Assembly (NCBI RefSeq): GCF_030295915.1
Contig: NZ_AP027361.1
Span: forward strand, 3,472,001-3,536,000
DNA from: Thalassotalea sediminis
GTDB taxonomy: Bacteria > Pseudomonadota > Gammaproteobacteria > Enterobacterales > Alteromonadaceae
Length of the DNA stretch: 64,000 nt
Reading direction: 5' to 3'
Part shown: in pieces, positions 20,093-29,464 of the stretch
Layout: every line of letters begins with the position of its first letter
Position numbering within the stretch: position 1 is the first letter of the stretch
Program-made: the position numbers and the translations under genes
The notes under the pieces: model-generated
What the model saw: the letters and a program-made list of their open reading frames with translations, nothing else
Database searches by the model: none
What the model was told of the DNA's origin: nothing

Positions 20093-20107
20093 TATCGACG
20101 CTATACT

Positions 20108-20590
20108 TTATTCGCTCACCCCGTCATTACGATTGCGTTTACCTTTGCGCTTCGCTTTAAGTTTTTTAAACTTTTCCTGTTGCTCACTCGTCAAAATGTT
20201 ATATATAGCATTTTTAACTTTTGCTCGTTGAAGCGCAGCGTCGGCCATATGTTGATAGTTTGAGTTATATAGCGTTAAAAACGCTTGTTCATTAAAACTA
20301 TTACTATGGATAAGCGCTTTCAGTTTCTGACGATAACCCCTGTTTTCAGAACGGTTTTGTTGTTTATCACTTTTTGCTTGACGGTAGATAGCTTTAATTT
20401 GTTCCTTTTGTTCACTATCTAAATTTAACATTTTTGCCATCTTTGCCAATTTTGGCATGCCTTTATGGCCACATTGCTCTTTATGGTGCATACCTTTACC
20501 TTGTTCAAAAGGTAACGCATTTACATTGAAAGCTGTTGGTAAAGATAAACTAACAACCATAAACACTGTTTTTACTGTAATGTGTTTCAT
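20108..20590 (-). CDS. Spy/CpxP family periplasmic protein
   Basis: This 160-residue protein has a signal peptide (about 1-25), then a basic helical region with two LTxxQ-like signatures (LNLDSEQKEQI and LTSEQQEKF), as in CpxP and Spy. CpxP restrains CpxA and binds misfolded proteins. The N-terminal mature part is rich in His, Cys and Met (GKGMHHKEQCGHKGMP), so metal binding is possible. It is divergent from cpxRA across phased CpxR-like half-sites, the same arrangement as E. coli cpxP/cpxRA. Confidence 0.85.
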   Translation of the reverse strand: MKHITVKTVFMVVSLSLPTAFNVNALPFEQGKGMHHKEQCGHKGMPKLAKMAKMLNLDSEQKEQIKAIYRQAKSDKQQNRSENRGYRQKLKALIHSNSFNEQAFLTLYNSNYQHMADAALQRAKVKNAIYNILTSEQQEKFKKLKAKRKGKRNRNDGVSE

Positions 20591-20636
20591 CGTTTTCTCC
20601 TTTAAAAAGATTCATCATTATCTTAATCCGTAGAAT

Positions 20637-20672
20637 GCAAAGAAACGCAAAGTAATGTAAAAGTTATGTAAA
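20637..20672. promoter_or_regulatory. Four phased CpxR-like half-sites between cpxP-like gene and cpxR
   Basis: GCAAA (20637), GCAAA (20647), GTAAA (20657) and GTAAA (20668) are direct repeats spaced 10, 10 and 11 bp, about one helical turn each. The last two form GTAAA-N6-GTAAA, a good match to the known CpxR box GTAAA-N4-8-GTAAA. The array sits 47-82 bp before the Spy/CpxP-like ATG and 70-105 bp before cpxR. It could control both genes. Confidence 0.7.
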
Positions 20673-20741
20673 GGCTAGGCGCTGCCTGTGTTGGTCAGGT
20701 AATATGATGCATAAGTAATAGCGGAGTAGGTTAACAACTAT

Positions 20742-21446
20742 ATGGAGCAAACACGTACAATTTTAATGATTGATGATGATACTGCATTGACGGCATTATT
20801 ACGTGAATACCTCTCATATGAAGGCTTTGAGCTTGACGCCTGCCATGATGGTGTATCCGGGCTTGCGGCAGCAAAGAATAGTAAATATTGCCTCATTTTA
20901 CTTGATGTGATGATGCCAAAGTTAAATGGTTTTGAATTATTAAAAGCCTTAGGCGGGAAACATACTACGCCTATACTCATGTTGACGGCAAAAGGTGACG
21001 AAACTGATAAAGTACTGGGTTTGGAACTTGGTGCTGATGATTATCTCGCCAAACCTTTTCAACACCGTGAACTGCTTGCGCGAATCAATGCAATTTTAAG
21101 ACGCATTGATATTGTTAAGGAGCATAATGATGCTCAATCCACATACCATATAAATAATGTTAACCTCAATCCTGCATGTAGAGAAGTATACTGCCATGGC
21201 CATGCTATCGAACTAACAGGTACAGAATATCAAATTCTCATGCTGCTCATGGAACACTGCGGCACTATTGTTAGTAAAGAAACGATATCAAAGCAAGTTA
21301 TGCAACGCACATTAAGTCCGTTTGATCGTAGTATTGATATGCACGTAAGCAATATACGCCGCAAGTTTTCGCCGTTTACTGATGACGAAAAAATTAAAAC
21401 CATTCGTGGTGCTGGTTATTTATTTTTAGCAGGAAATGAGCAGTGA
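20742..21446 (+). CDS. cpxR: OmpR-family response regulator CpxR
   Basis: The receiver (about 1-120) has acidic residues IDDDT, the phospho-acceptor Asp in LILLDVMMPKLNG, and Lys in YLAKPFQ. The C-terminal winged helix (about 135-232) has ELTGTEYQILMLLMEH and IRRKFSP...TIRGAGYLF. The 234-residue length, the adjoining CpxA-type kinase and the divergent Spy/CpxP-like gene support CpxR, the envelope-stress regulator. The start lies 69 bp after GTAAA repeats, so it is probably autoregulated. Confidence 0.9.
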   Translation: MEQTRTILMIDDDTALTALLREYLSYEGFELDACHDGVSGLAAAKNSKYCLILLDVMMPKLNGFELLKALGGKHTTPILMLTAKGDETDKVLGLELGADDYLAKPFQHRELLARINAILRRIDIVKEHNDAQSTYHINNVNLNPACREVYCHGHAIELTGTEYQILMLLMEHCGTIVSKETISKQVMQRTLSPFDRSIDMHVSNIRRKFSPFTDDEKIKTIRGAGYLFLAGNEQ

Positions 21447-22831
21447 TGAGCCAATTACGACGTTTTTTCAGCTCCATTGGTGTTAAGCTATTTTTTGTTT
21501 TTTGGCTGACCACAATTGCATCGATAACCCTAACGCATTACCTCACAAACCGATTAGCACAAGAAAATGTAATATTGCCAACAAACCCAAAGGACCTGGT
21601 TAAACTATCACGCATTATCAGGCAAATTGAGCATGAAAACTTTGAACATGCTGAACAGGTTATAAAGTACAGTAAAAGAGTATTTCACCATACGGTGTTT
21701 ATCAAAAACCCTGCAACAAACGAAATTTTTCACTCACCGAAAAGGTTTGCCAGACCTATTGCAGAATATTTACGTAAAAATGAAATCTCTTTTCAAACGA
21801 GTATTTTATTTCACTTTGCTCGTTTAAGTGGTCCAAAGCAATTAAACATTAATAATACGCCATATCAACTTTATATTGCCTCGCGGGTTAAGCGAAGCGA
21901 TATAAACGAAACAATTTTACTGCTACCGCACTGGTTTCGTTTTCTCGTCCCTATCCTCTTGAGCATGGTATTTTGTTGGGTATTTGCTAAATACCTGACG
22001 AGACCAATCCGAGCCATGGAAAAAGCCGCGCTAACCATAGGAAATGGAGACTTCAAAGCACGTGTCGAAAAAAGTAGTCATCGCCAAGATGAACTAGGGC
22101 AACTCGCCAATAGTTTTAATTTAATGGCAGATAAACTCGAAAATAACATCTCCGCTCATCAACGTCTGCTAGCAGACGTATCTCATGAGCTGCGCTCTCC
22201 ACTAACACGATTGCAAATCACGTTGGGACTTTTAGATAAATCACTACCTAATACCGCACATAAAAACGACCTGATCGTACGCTGTGAAAAAGAAGTCATG
22301 CAATTGGATGATATGATCAGTAATGTTTTGACCTTATCACGCCATGAAAACACCATAGAGCCTGTTGCCCTTAGTAAATGTAACTTGTCACATCTCTTGG
22401 CTGATATTTGTGACGATGCGCAGCTTATTGCTAAAGAAAGGGACGTTATAATCAATTTATCAGTAGCGTCCAATTTACTATTAATAGCAAATGCCGAGTT
22501 GTTAACTAGCGCAATTAATAATGTGATATCAAATGCAATTAAGTATAGCCCTGCTCAACAGACAGTTGATGTCAAAGTCGAAGCCAAACACGATCACATA
22601 CTGATCTCTGTGATCGATCATGGTCCAGGTGTAGAGCAACAACATTTAGATAAATTATTCGATCCATTCTACCGAGTGTCTGATTCACGTGATCGTCATA
22701 GTGGAGGTACAGGATTGGGGCTCGCGATCGCCAAGCAAGCAATTGATAAGCATAACGGAAGCATTACAGCTAAAAATCATTCTAAGGGTGGCTTAATAGT
22801 TACGATCTCATTACCCAAAAGTGATTCGTAA
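21443..22831 (+). CDS. cpxA: Sensor histidine kinase CpxA
   Basis: This is the inner-membrane kinase for CpxR. An N-terminal helix (about 12-30), a periplasmic domain (about 31-165) and a second helix (about 168-187) are followed by HAMP. The HisKA motif is LADVSHELRSPLTRL, with phospho-His near 248. The ATPase has NVISNAIKYSP (N box), DHGPGV (G1) and GGTGLGLAIA (G2). All catalytic motifs look intact. The start may be GTG 21443, with AGGA about eight bases upstream, or ATG 21446, which overlaps the cpxR stop as TGATG. Either way translation is coupled to cpxR. Confidence 0.9.
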   Translation: MMSQLRRFFSSIGVKLFFVFWLTTIASITLTHYLTNRLAQENVILPTNPKDLVKLSRIIRQIEHENFEHAEQVIKYSKRVFHHTVFIKNPATNEIFHSPKRFARPIAEYLRKNEISFQTSILFHFARLSGPKQLNINNTPYQLYIASRVKRSDINETILLLPHWFRFLVPILLSMVFCWVFAKYLTRPIRAMEKAALTIGNGDFKARVEKSSHRQDELGQLANSFNLMADKLENNISAHQRLLADVSHELRSPLTRLQITLGLLDKSLPNTAHKNDLIVRCEKEVMQLDDMISNVLTLSRHENTIEPVALSKCNLSHLLADICDDAQLIAKERDVIINLSVASNLLLIANAELLTSAINNVISNAIKYSPAQQTVDVKVEAKHDHILISVIDHGPGVEQQHLDKLFDPFYRVSDSRDRHSGGTGLGLAIAKQAIDKHNGSITAKNHSKGGLIVTISLPKSDS

Positions 22832-22882
22832 ATAAGCATGCTAAAATTTTAATTATAAATATTCAGCCGATGAACTAACTTG

Positions 22883-23866
22883 ATGACTTGTCTTAACAAA
22901 GAAAAAGAAAAAGCGATAGCCGACTTTTGGACGAGTTCGCAAACAGGGACTTTTTTAGGGGTAGATAAGGTCCGTTTAGCTTACGTGAAAATAGTTCAAT
23001 CTTCATCATGTGCCAATATTGTTATTGCTAGCGGTCGCAGTGAAGGGTATTTAAAATATCAAGAGCTTGCCTATGATCTAGCACAGCGCGGCTATAATAT
23101 TTTTATACATGACCATCGCGGCCAAGGTTTATCACAACGTTTGCTTGAAAACCCACACAAGGGTTATGTAAAGAACTTTGATCATTATGCCGACGATTTA
23201 GCAACCTTTATCAGAACCATTGTCCATGAATCGGCTGATCAAAAACCTACGTTTTTACTCGCTCATTCGATGGGTAGTGCCATTGCCTTGCGCACGCTTC
23301 AAAAATACCCACACTTGGTATCACGCGCGACATTATGCTCGCCAATGATAGCGATAAACTTTGGAAAAATACCAAATTGGATTGCCAAAACAATCATTAA
23401 AATTGGTTTAACAATTAATCAATGCTTCAGCACTAAGCCTTGGTACTTTATCGGCCATAAAAACTATCAGCCCGCTGCATTTGAAAATAATCCATTAATG
23501 GACTGTCCAGCAAGGTTTGAACGTTTTATCCACTTATATCAACTCGTTCCAAGGCTACAACTAGGTGGTGTAACCTATCAATGGCTAGCACAAGCTCTCC
23601 GTGTTAATAAACGCATCTTGCAGGAATTGAGTAACATCAAAGACCCCATCACGGTATTACAAGCGAGTGACGATAAGATTGTAGATAACAAAGCACAAAA
23701 TGATTTTTGTCGGCAGTTGCATCATGAAAGCTCATTACTGTGTCAACCACACCCTATTGTCATTTCAGGAGCAAAACATGAACTACTGTTTGACATTGAC
23801 GCCAGAAGAGACCAAGCGCTAGCTCACATTTATCAATCTTTTGAAACAGTTGATGTAGGGTCATGA
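22883..23866 (+). CDS. pldB: Alpha/beta hydrolase, lysophospholipase L2 (PldB-like)
   Basis: The 327-residue protein (ATG at 22883; an in-frame TTG precedes it) has the serine-hydrolase elbow LLAHSMGSAIALR and an HDHRGQGLS loop as in PldB/monoacylglycerol lipases. The acid lies in ASDDKIVD and the His in GAKHELL near the C-terminus. It probably hydrolyses lysophospholipids. It lies 51 bp after cpxA on the same strand. Its last 34 bp overlap the 3' end of the convergent fieF-like gene. Confidence 0.85.
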   Translation: MTCLNKEKEKAIADFWTSSQTGTFLGVDKVRLAYVKIVQSSSCANIVIASGRSEGYLKYQELAYDLAQRGYNIFIHDHRGQGLSQRLLENPHKGYVKNFDHYADDLATFIRTIVHESADQKPTFLLAHSMGSAIALRTLQKYPHLVSRATLCSPMIAINFGKIPNWIAKTIIKIGLTINQCFSTKPWYFIGHKNYQPAAFENNPLMDCPARFERFIHLYQLVPRLQLGGVTYQWLAQALRVNKRILQELSNIKDPITVLQASDDKIVDNKAQNDFCRQLHHESSLLCQPHPIVISGAKHELLFDIDARRDQALAHIYQSFETVDVGS

Positions 23867-24720
23867 TGAATAAAAATTTCACATGGGGCTAGTTTAGCCT
23901 CAAGTACAATACGTATATCTTCACCTACTTGATGTGCTTGATATAAAGATAAATGATCATCAAGCTCTAAATGAAACTGAATAAAGCGCGTTGCACCAGA
24001 TTGACGACTTCTTATGTCGTGAACACCAATGGTATCGGCATGTTCACTCACCGCTCTCTTAACAAGAGCAAGTTCGTCTTCATTTAACTCGTGATCCATT
24101 AATTGCTTAATACTTTTATGTAGTATCTGCAACGCACCATAAATGAGAAAAAAACCAACGCATACTGTAAATATACCATCCACATTAGCCCAAATATATT
24201 CTGTCGCTAACAACGATAAGAGTACAGCACCATTAAGAAGTAGATCTGATTGATAATGTAAGCTGTCGGCTTCAATGGCAATAGAATTAGTTTTAATCAA
24301 CACCTTCTTTTGTATTGTCACTAATAATAACGTCAGCATGAAGGCAATAACCGTCACCCAAATACCAATATGTGTTTGCTGAATAACTGGCGGATTATAG
24401 ACGTGCTCAAGGCCATGCAAAATAAGCAATATTGCTGATGCCAAAATAAATGCTGATTGAAATAACCCTGTTAAACTTTCAGCTTTACCATGACCGAACT
24501 TATGATTGTCGTCGGCAGGACGAAGTGCAATAAATAACATCACTAGATTGACAAATGAAGCGGCTAAATCAAGTAAAGAGTCTGTTGCAGATGCCAACAT
24601 CGCACTCGCATCAGTTACAAACCACGCATATAGCTTTATAACAATTTGTAAAATGGCAAATGTAACGGCACATAACGCCGCGAACTTTACCCAGAATCCA
24701 TACTCAGTTTTATTTGTCAT
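23833..24720 (-). CDS. fieF: Cation diffusion facilitator metal exporter (FieF type)
   Basis: This 295-residue CDF transporter uses the proton gradient to export Zn2+ or Fe2+. Six membrane helices span about 10-205. Metal-site motifs are visible: ATDSLLDLAASF in helix 2, HKFGHGKAESL in the loop, and EADSLHYQSDLLLN in helix 5. A cytoplasmic domain follows, with HDIRSRQSGATRFIQFHLE and a late IFIHHDP. It overlaps pldB tail to tail by 34 bp, so strong transcription of either gene could affect the other. Confidence 0.88.
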   Translation of the reverse strand: MTNKTEYGFWVKFAALCAVTFAILQIVIKLYAWFVTDASAMLASATDSLLDLAASFVNLVMLFIALRPADDNHKFGHGKAESLTGLFQSAFILASAILLILHGLEHVYNPPVIQQTHIGIWVTVIAFMLTLLLVTIQKKVLIKTNSIAIEADSLHYQSDLLLNGAVLLSLLATEYIWANVDGIFTVCVGFFLIYGALQILHKSIKQLMDHELNEDELALVKRAVSEHADTIGVHDIRSRQSGATRFIQFHLELDDHLSLYQAHQVGEDIRIVLEAKLAPCEIFIHHDPTSTVSKD

Positions 24721-24848
24721 AGCAGGTGTATTCCAATCACTTCGACACTCACTTTATCTTACCTAATCAACACAAAGTAAAATACATTGTTTCCATCAAT
24801 CAGCTAGCGAGTATAATAACGCTTTTAGCCCTTTAATGAGAACACATT

Positions 24849-25313
24849 ATGTTAGATGTTGTATTGTTCCAACCACAAATTCCCCCAAATACAGGAAATA
24901 TCATCAGGCTGTGTGCAAACACCGGATTTAGGTTACATCTTATCGAGCCACTAGGGTTTGATTTGGATGATAAAAAGTTGAAGCGTGCCGGGCTTGATTA
25001 CCATGAATTTGCCGCAATTAAGCGCTATAAAAATTTTGAAGATTTTATAACCAAGGAAACACCAGATCGAATATTAGCGATAACGACAAAAGCGACAAAT
25101 TATTACGGAGATGTAACTTTTACACAAGGCGATTATCTATTATTTGGGTCTGAGACAGCAGGGTTACCTGAAGAAGTTCGGCAACAAATTCCTGATCAAG
25201 ATAAAATTCGCATTCCAATGATAGAAGGAAGCCGTAGTATGAATTTATCAAACGCCACATCTGTCATAATTTACGAAGCGTGGCGTCAATTAGGCTTTAA
25301 AAATTCAGTATAA
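24849..25313 (+). CDS. trmL: tRNA (cytidine/uridine-34 2'-O)-methyltransferase TrmL
   Basis: TrmL is a SPOUT methyltransferase that methylates the ribose of the wobble base in tRNA-Leu isoacceptors. The 154-residue protein begins with [22 protein letters not shown] and has the trefoil-knot motifs [11 protein letters not shown] and [15 protein letters not shown], characteristic of TrmL. It is convergent with gpsA, with only 4 bp between the stops. In E. coli trmL lies near gpsA with cysE between; cysE is missing here. Confidence 0.95.
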   Translation: MLDVVLFQPQIPPNTGNIIRLCANTGFRLHLIEPLGFDLDDKKLKRAGLDYHEFAAIKRYKNFEDFITKETPDRILAITTKATNYYGDVTFTQGDYLLFGSETAGLPEEVRQQIPDQDKIRIPMIEGSRSMNLSNATSVIIYEAWRQLGFKNSV

Positions 25314-25317
25314 CTAA

Positions 25318-26328
25318 TTACTCGAACTTACGTTCTCGCGATAATAAATCTGACGCAGCTAGTTTGGCATTTTTCCCACAATAAAGCACTTGATAGACTT
25401 GTTCCACAATTGGCATCTCTACCTGTAAACGCTGCGCTAGCATATGTACTTCTTTGGTATTGCGATAGCCTTCCACAACCTGTCCAATATCTTTCATTGC
25501 TTGATCAACACTTACGCCTTGGCCAAGAGCCAATCCAAAACGACGATTACGAGATTGATTGTCAGTACAGGTTAAGACTAAATCACCTAACCCCGCCATC
25601 CCCATAAATGTTGTAGGCTCGGCATTTAGCGCCGCACCAAGACGTGTCATTTCCACTAAGCCACGGGTAATTAAAGCAGTGCGAGCATTCGCACCAAAAC
25701 CAATTCCGTCCGCCATACCCGCACCAATTGCGATAACATTTTTAACCGCACCACCAAGTTGTACGCCAATAAAATCGCTATTTGAATAGACTCTAAAGGT
25801 TTTTTCGCAGTGCAGTAAATGAGAGAGGTCATCAACGAACTGCTGATCCGTTGAAGATACAGAAATGGCGGTTGGTAGACCGGCAGCCATTTCTTTCGCA
25901 AATGTAGGGCCAGAAAGTACAGCTAATGCAATATCATTACCGAGAATTTGCCTCGCTACATCTTGCAATAAACAGCCAGTATCTGGATCAAGCCCTTTAG
26001 TTGCCCAGGCGACTCGCGCTTTTTCTGTAAGATTAGGTTTAATCGTTTTCAGTAAACCTGCAAATGCGTGACTGGGTACAACAACAAGAATATTGTCACT
26101 TGCTGATACAGCATAGGATAAATCATCTGTTGTCGTTAATGTTTCTGGAAATTTAGCGCCTGATAAATATTGTTCATTGGCTCGTGCTGTTGCCATTTTT
26201 GACATTTGTGCGGCATCACGGCCCCACAATAACGTTTTGTGTCCATTACGAGCAAAACAAATAGCAAGGGCAGTTCCGTAAGAACCTGCCCCTAATATAG
26301 TGATATCCACTGGCAACTGGGTAGTCAT
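25318..26328 (-). CDS. gpsA: Glycerol-3-phosphate dehydrogenase [NAD(P)+]
   Basis: GpsA makes sn-glycerol-3-phosphate from dihydroxyacetone phosphate for phospholipid synthesis. The Rossmann motif [10 protein letters not shown] is near residues 13-22. [10 protein letters not shown] and the catalytic Lys in [13 protein letters not shown] are present, along with [11 protein letters not shown] in the C-terminal helical domain. At 336 residues the length is normal. The start overlaps the secB stop by one base (TAATG), giving coupled translation as in the conserved secB-gpsA pair. Confidence 0.96.
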   Translation of the reverse strand: MTTQLPVDITILGAGSYGTALAICFARNGHKTLLWGRDAAQMSKMATARANEQYLSGAKFPETLTTTDDLSYAVSASDNILVVVPSHAFAGLLKTIKPNLTEKARVAWATKGLDPDTGCLLQDVARQILGNDIALAVLSGPTFAKEMAAGLPTAISVSSTDQQFVDDLSHLLHCEKTFRVYSNSDFIGVQLGGAVKNVIAIGAGMADGIGFGANARTALITRGLVEMTRLGAALNAEPTTFMGMAGLGDLVLTCTDNQSRNRRFGLALGQGVSVDQAMKDIGQVVEGYRNTKEVHMLAQRLQVEMPIVEQVYQVLYCGKNAKLAASDLLSRERKFE

Positions 26329-26825
26329 TAGTGAGTTTCAGTACTCGCAGGTGCTTCACCTTGCTCTGCTGCGCGCTGCTGTACATATGAAGCAAACAAG
26401 GCATCAAAATTTACTGGCGCTAAATTAATTTGTGGGAATGAACCTCGATTCACTAGGTTAAAAACCGCTTCACGTGCATATGGGAATAAAGTTGCTGGGC
26501 AAAATGCACCAATAGTGTGTGCAAGTTGTGCTTCTGGTAAATTACCAATAGTGAAAATACCTGCTTGTTGAACTTCAGCTAAAAAGGCAGTTTGTCCATC
26601 AACAGTAGCAGTTACCGTTAGTGCTAAACATACTTCATAAGTATCATCAGCAAGTTTCGCTGAACGCGTATCCAAATCAAGCTTCATTTCAGGTTTCCAT
26701 TCTTTTTGAAAGATAGCCGGAGAATTCGGCGTTTCAAAAGAAATATCCTTCGTGTAAACACGTTGAATTGCGAATTGTGGTGCTTGTTCGGCGCCTTCTG
26801 TGCTGCTTTGATTTTCGTCAGCCAT
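26328..26825 (-). CDS. secB: Protein-export chaperone SecB
   Basis: SecB is a tetrameric cytosolic chaperone that delivers unfolded precursors to SecA. The 165-residue protein has the typical core [19 protein letters not shown] and [14 protein letters not shown], then the conserved [13 protein letters not shown] motif and [15 protein letters not shown] near the C-terminus. It is located between grxC and gpsA as in E. coli. Confidence 0.97.
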   Translation of the reverse strand: MADENQSSTEGAEQAPQFAIQRVYTKDISFETPNSPAIFQKEWKPEMKLDLDTRSAKLADDTYEVCLALTVTATVDGQTAFLAEVQQAGIFTIGNLPEAQLAHTIGAFCPATLFPYAREAVFNLVNRGSFPQINLAPVNFDALFASYVQQRAAEQGEAPASTETH

Positions 26826-26882
26826 AATAAATTTCCTTTGTTAAATGTTGATTGCTCAACATAGATTCTTTAATTTAAATAT

Positions 26883-27140
26883 TTACGCTTTAGCTAATAA
26901 GGCGTCAAGTTCATTACGCGCATGTAGCGCATATAATTCGTCACAGCCACCAACATGATGCCCATGAATAAAAATCTGAGGTACCGTGTAGGCGCCATTA
27001 GCTCTTTCGATCATTTTTTCTCGTAGTGCAGCATTACCGTCTATTTTAATTTCTTGGTAAGCCACCTTCTTCTGATCAAGTAACATTTTCGCTCGCATAC
27101 AAAAGCCACAAGTAACCTTTGTATATATTTCAATAGCCAT
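26883..27140 (-). CDS. grxC: Glutaredoxin 3
   Basis: This 85-residue dithiol glutaredoxin starts IEIYTKVTCGFCMRAK, with an active site CGFC in place of the more common CPYC. TVPQIFIHGHHVGGCDEL carries the cis-proline glutathione site and the GG-CD motif. It lies 16 bp after the rhodanese gene and 57 bp before secB, matching the yibN-grxC-secB-gpsA arrangement of E. coli. Confidence 0.93.
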   Translation of the reverse strand: MAIEIYTKVTCGFCMRAKMLLDQKKVAYQEIKIDGNAALREKMIERANGAYTVPQIFIHGHHVGGCDELYALHARNELDALLAKA

Positions 27141-27156
27141 GATGAACTCTCAATGA

Positions 27157-27588
27157 TTATTTATTTTTGGTTACTGGTAAGCCAGCTCCCGTCCAAGCAC
27201 CCATGCCACCTTTTAACACACTGACATTACCAAAGCCTGATTTCGACATTTTATTAGCAACATTTGATGCGGATACGCCCGCAGCGCATACTAGAATAAT
27301 GGGTTTATCTTTAAGTTTTTCAAGCGTTGAAAAATCATCTTTCTTCGCTTTATCACTTGGTAAGTGTTTTGCGTCGATAATTCTCGCAGCTTTAAACTCT
27401 TTTTCGGTACGAATATCAACCACAACACCATCTTGTCTGTTAACTAAAAATGTTAATTCTTGAGGAGATAACTGTTTGATTGGAGAAAGCTTTATGCGAA
27501 TAGTCATGACAATAATCGCCAAGAAAATACCGACCCAAGCCGCGGTCAACATAGGATGATTTCCTAAAAACGCAATAAATTGTTCCAT
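27157..27588 (-). CDS. yibN: Membrane-anchored rhodanese-like protein (YibN type)
   Basis: A membrane helix at about 10-28 is followed by a single rhodanese domain (about 45-138), with GVVVDIRTEKEFKAARI and the active-site Cys in ILVCAAGVSASNVA. The active-site loop is CAAGVSA, so sulfurtransferase activity is plausible but the substrate is not known. It is the first gene of the minus-strand operon with grxC, secB and gpsA, divergent from gpmI. Confidence 0.9.
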   Translation of the reverse strand: MEQFIAFLGNHPMLTAAWVGIFLAIIVMTIRIKLSPIKQLSPQELTFLVNRQDGVVVDIRTEKEFKAARIIDAKHLPSDKAKKDDFSTLEKLKDKPIILVCAAGVSASNVANKMSKSGFGNVSVLKGGMGAWTGAGLPVTKNK

Positions 27589-27881
27589 CTCTTTTACAAT
27601 ATTTAAGTTCGAAAAATTTGCCGACAGTATACAGATTACGAGATTTTTTTACAGGTTTATTCCTCGATTATTATCCGTATTATAAAAACGCACCAACAAC
27701 TCATTTTTGAGATAAAAGCAGCTAAAGAATGCCGTCATCTCAGTAATAGACGATTTTCTACATAGCCTGATAGCTTTTATTAGAACGATTTTGTCTATCT
27801 CGATTGCAGCAATTTACACTCGCAATTGATATACTGCACAGCAGTTTACGTTCGCTGTAAAAAATTATGTTAGGAAAAGGT

Positions 27882-29426
27882 ATGGCAAAGAAAAAACCAA
27901 CGGTATTAATCATTTTAGATGGTTGGGGTTATCGTGAAAATCAAGAATCTAACGCAATTCAACATGCAAAAACGCCAATTTTAGATAACCTTTGGGCAAC
28001 GCGACCTAAAATGCTTATCGAGACCTCTGGCATGGCTGTCGGCTTGCCTAATGGCCAAATGGGTAATTCTGAAGTTGGCCACGTAAATTTGGGTGCTGGT
28101 CGCATTGTTTATCAAGACTTTACCCGCATCACTAAAGCAATAGAAGATGATACATTTAAACACGTGCCTGCACTTGTCTCAGCAGTAGATGAAGCGGTAA
28201 AAAAAGACAATGCCGTCCATATCTGTGGTTTAATGTCACCTGGCGGCGTGCATAGCCATGAAGACCATATTTTTGCCATGATTGATCTCGCCCACGCAAG
28301 AGGTGCCAAAAAAATATATCTTCATGCCTTTCTAGACGGAAGAGATACTCCTCCACGAAGCGCAAAAAAATCGTTGCAAAAAGCACAAGATAAATTCAAA
28401 TCGTTGGGCTCGGGCCAAGTTGCCTCTATCATTGGCCGATATTATGCTATGGATAGAGATCAACGTTGGGAACGTGTTGAAGCAGCCTATAACCTCATGG
28501 TGCTCGGTGAAGCAGACTATCTAGCCTCAGATGCTGTATCTGGCCTTGACGCTGCATATAAGCGTGATGAAAATGACGAGTTTGTTAAAGCAACAGCGAT
28601 ACCAAATAACAACGGTGAAGTGATAACCGTTGATGACGGTGATGCCATCGTATTTATGAACTTTAGGGCTGATCGAGCAAGACAATTTACGCGCGCATTT
28701 GTAGAACCAGAGTTCAACGGGTTTACCAAGAAAAAAATTCCTCAATTAGCAGACTTTGTTATGTTAACTGAATATGCAGCCGATATTCAGACATCAAGCG
28801 CATTCCCACCTGAAGCGTTAAATAATGTGCTGGGTGAATGGTTAGAAAAACATAATAAAACCCAATTACGCATATCGGAAACAGAGAAATACGCACACGT
28901 TACTTTTTTCTTTAGTGGTGGCAAAGAAGATACTTTTGTTGGTGAAGAAAGAATTCTAGTGCCTTCCCCGCAGGTGGCAACCTATGATTTACAACCGGAA
29001 ATGAATGCACCACTACTCACTGAAAAATTAGTAGCAGCAATCGAGTCAGGTGATTTTGACTTCATCGTAGTTAATTACCCTAACGGAGACATGGTTGGCC
29101 ATACAGGTAAATTTGATGCTGCCGTTAAAGCCTGTGAAGCCGTTGATACATGTATTGGTAAAGTAGTTTCTGCCTTAGAAAATGTCGGCGGAGAGTGTTT
29201 GATCACCGCTGATCATGGTAACGCTGAACAAATGAAGGATAATCAAACTGGCCAAGCACATACCGCTCATACCTGCGAACCTGTACCTTTAATCTATGTT
29301 GGACGAAACGCAGTACCAGCATCCACAGGCGCGCTTAGTGACATTGCTCCAACCATTTTAACCTTAATGGATTTACCACAACCTGAAGAAATGACAGGTT
29401 CAAATTTGATGGAGCTTACTACATAA
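27882..29426 (+). CDS. gpmI: 2,3-bisphosphoglycerate-independent phosphoglycerate mutase
   Basis: GpmI interconverts 3- and 2-phosphoglycerate using two Mn2+ ions. The ATG at 27882 is preferred over that at 27867, because AGGAAAAGG lies between them as ribosome binding site and the family starts MAKKKPT. The 514-residue product has metal ligand Asp13 (IILDGWG) and the phospho-serine Ser63 in [31 protein letters not shown] and [10 protein letters not shown] also match. It is the first gene of gpmI-envC-yibQ, as in E. coli. Confidence 0.96.
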   Translation: MAKKKPTVLIILDGWGYRENQESNAIQHAKTPILDNLWATRPKMLIETSGMAVGLPNGQMGNSEVGHVNLGAGRIVYQDFTRITKAIEDDTFKHVPALVSAVDEAVKKDNAVHICGLMSPGGVHSHEDHIFAMIDLAHARGAKKIYLHAFLDGRDTPPRSAKKSLQKAQDKFKSLGSGQVASIIGRYYAMDRDQRWERVEAAYNLMVLGEADYLASDAVSGLDAAYKRDENDEFVKATAIPNNNGEVITVDDGDAIVFMNFRADRARQFTRAFVEPEFNGFTKKKIPQLADFVMLTEYAADIQTSSAFPPEALNNVLGEWLEKHNKTQLRISETEKYAHVTFFFSGGKEDTFVGEERILVPSPQVATYDLQPEMNAPLLTEKLVAAIESGDFDFIVVNYPNGDMVGHTGKFDAAVKACEAVDTCIGKVVSALENVGGECLITADHGNAEQMKDNQTGQAHTAHTCEPVPLIYVGRNAVPASTGALSDIAPTILTLMDLPQPEEMTGSNLMELTT

Positions 29427-29464
29427 TAGCGCGATACACATTGTTCAACGAGATAAGCCGTAGC

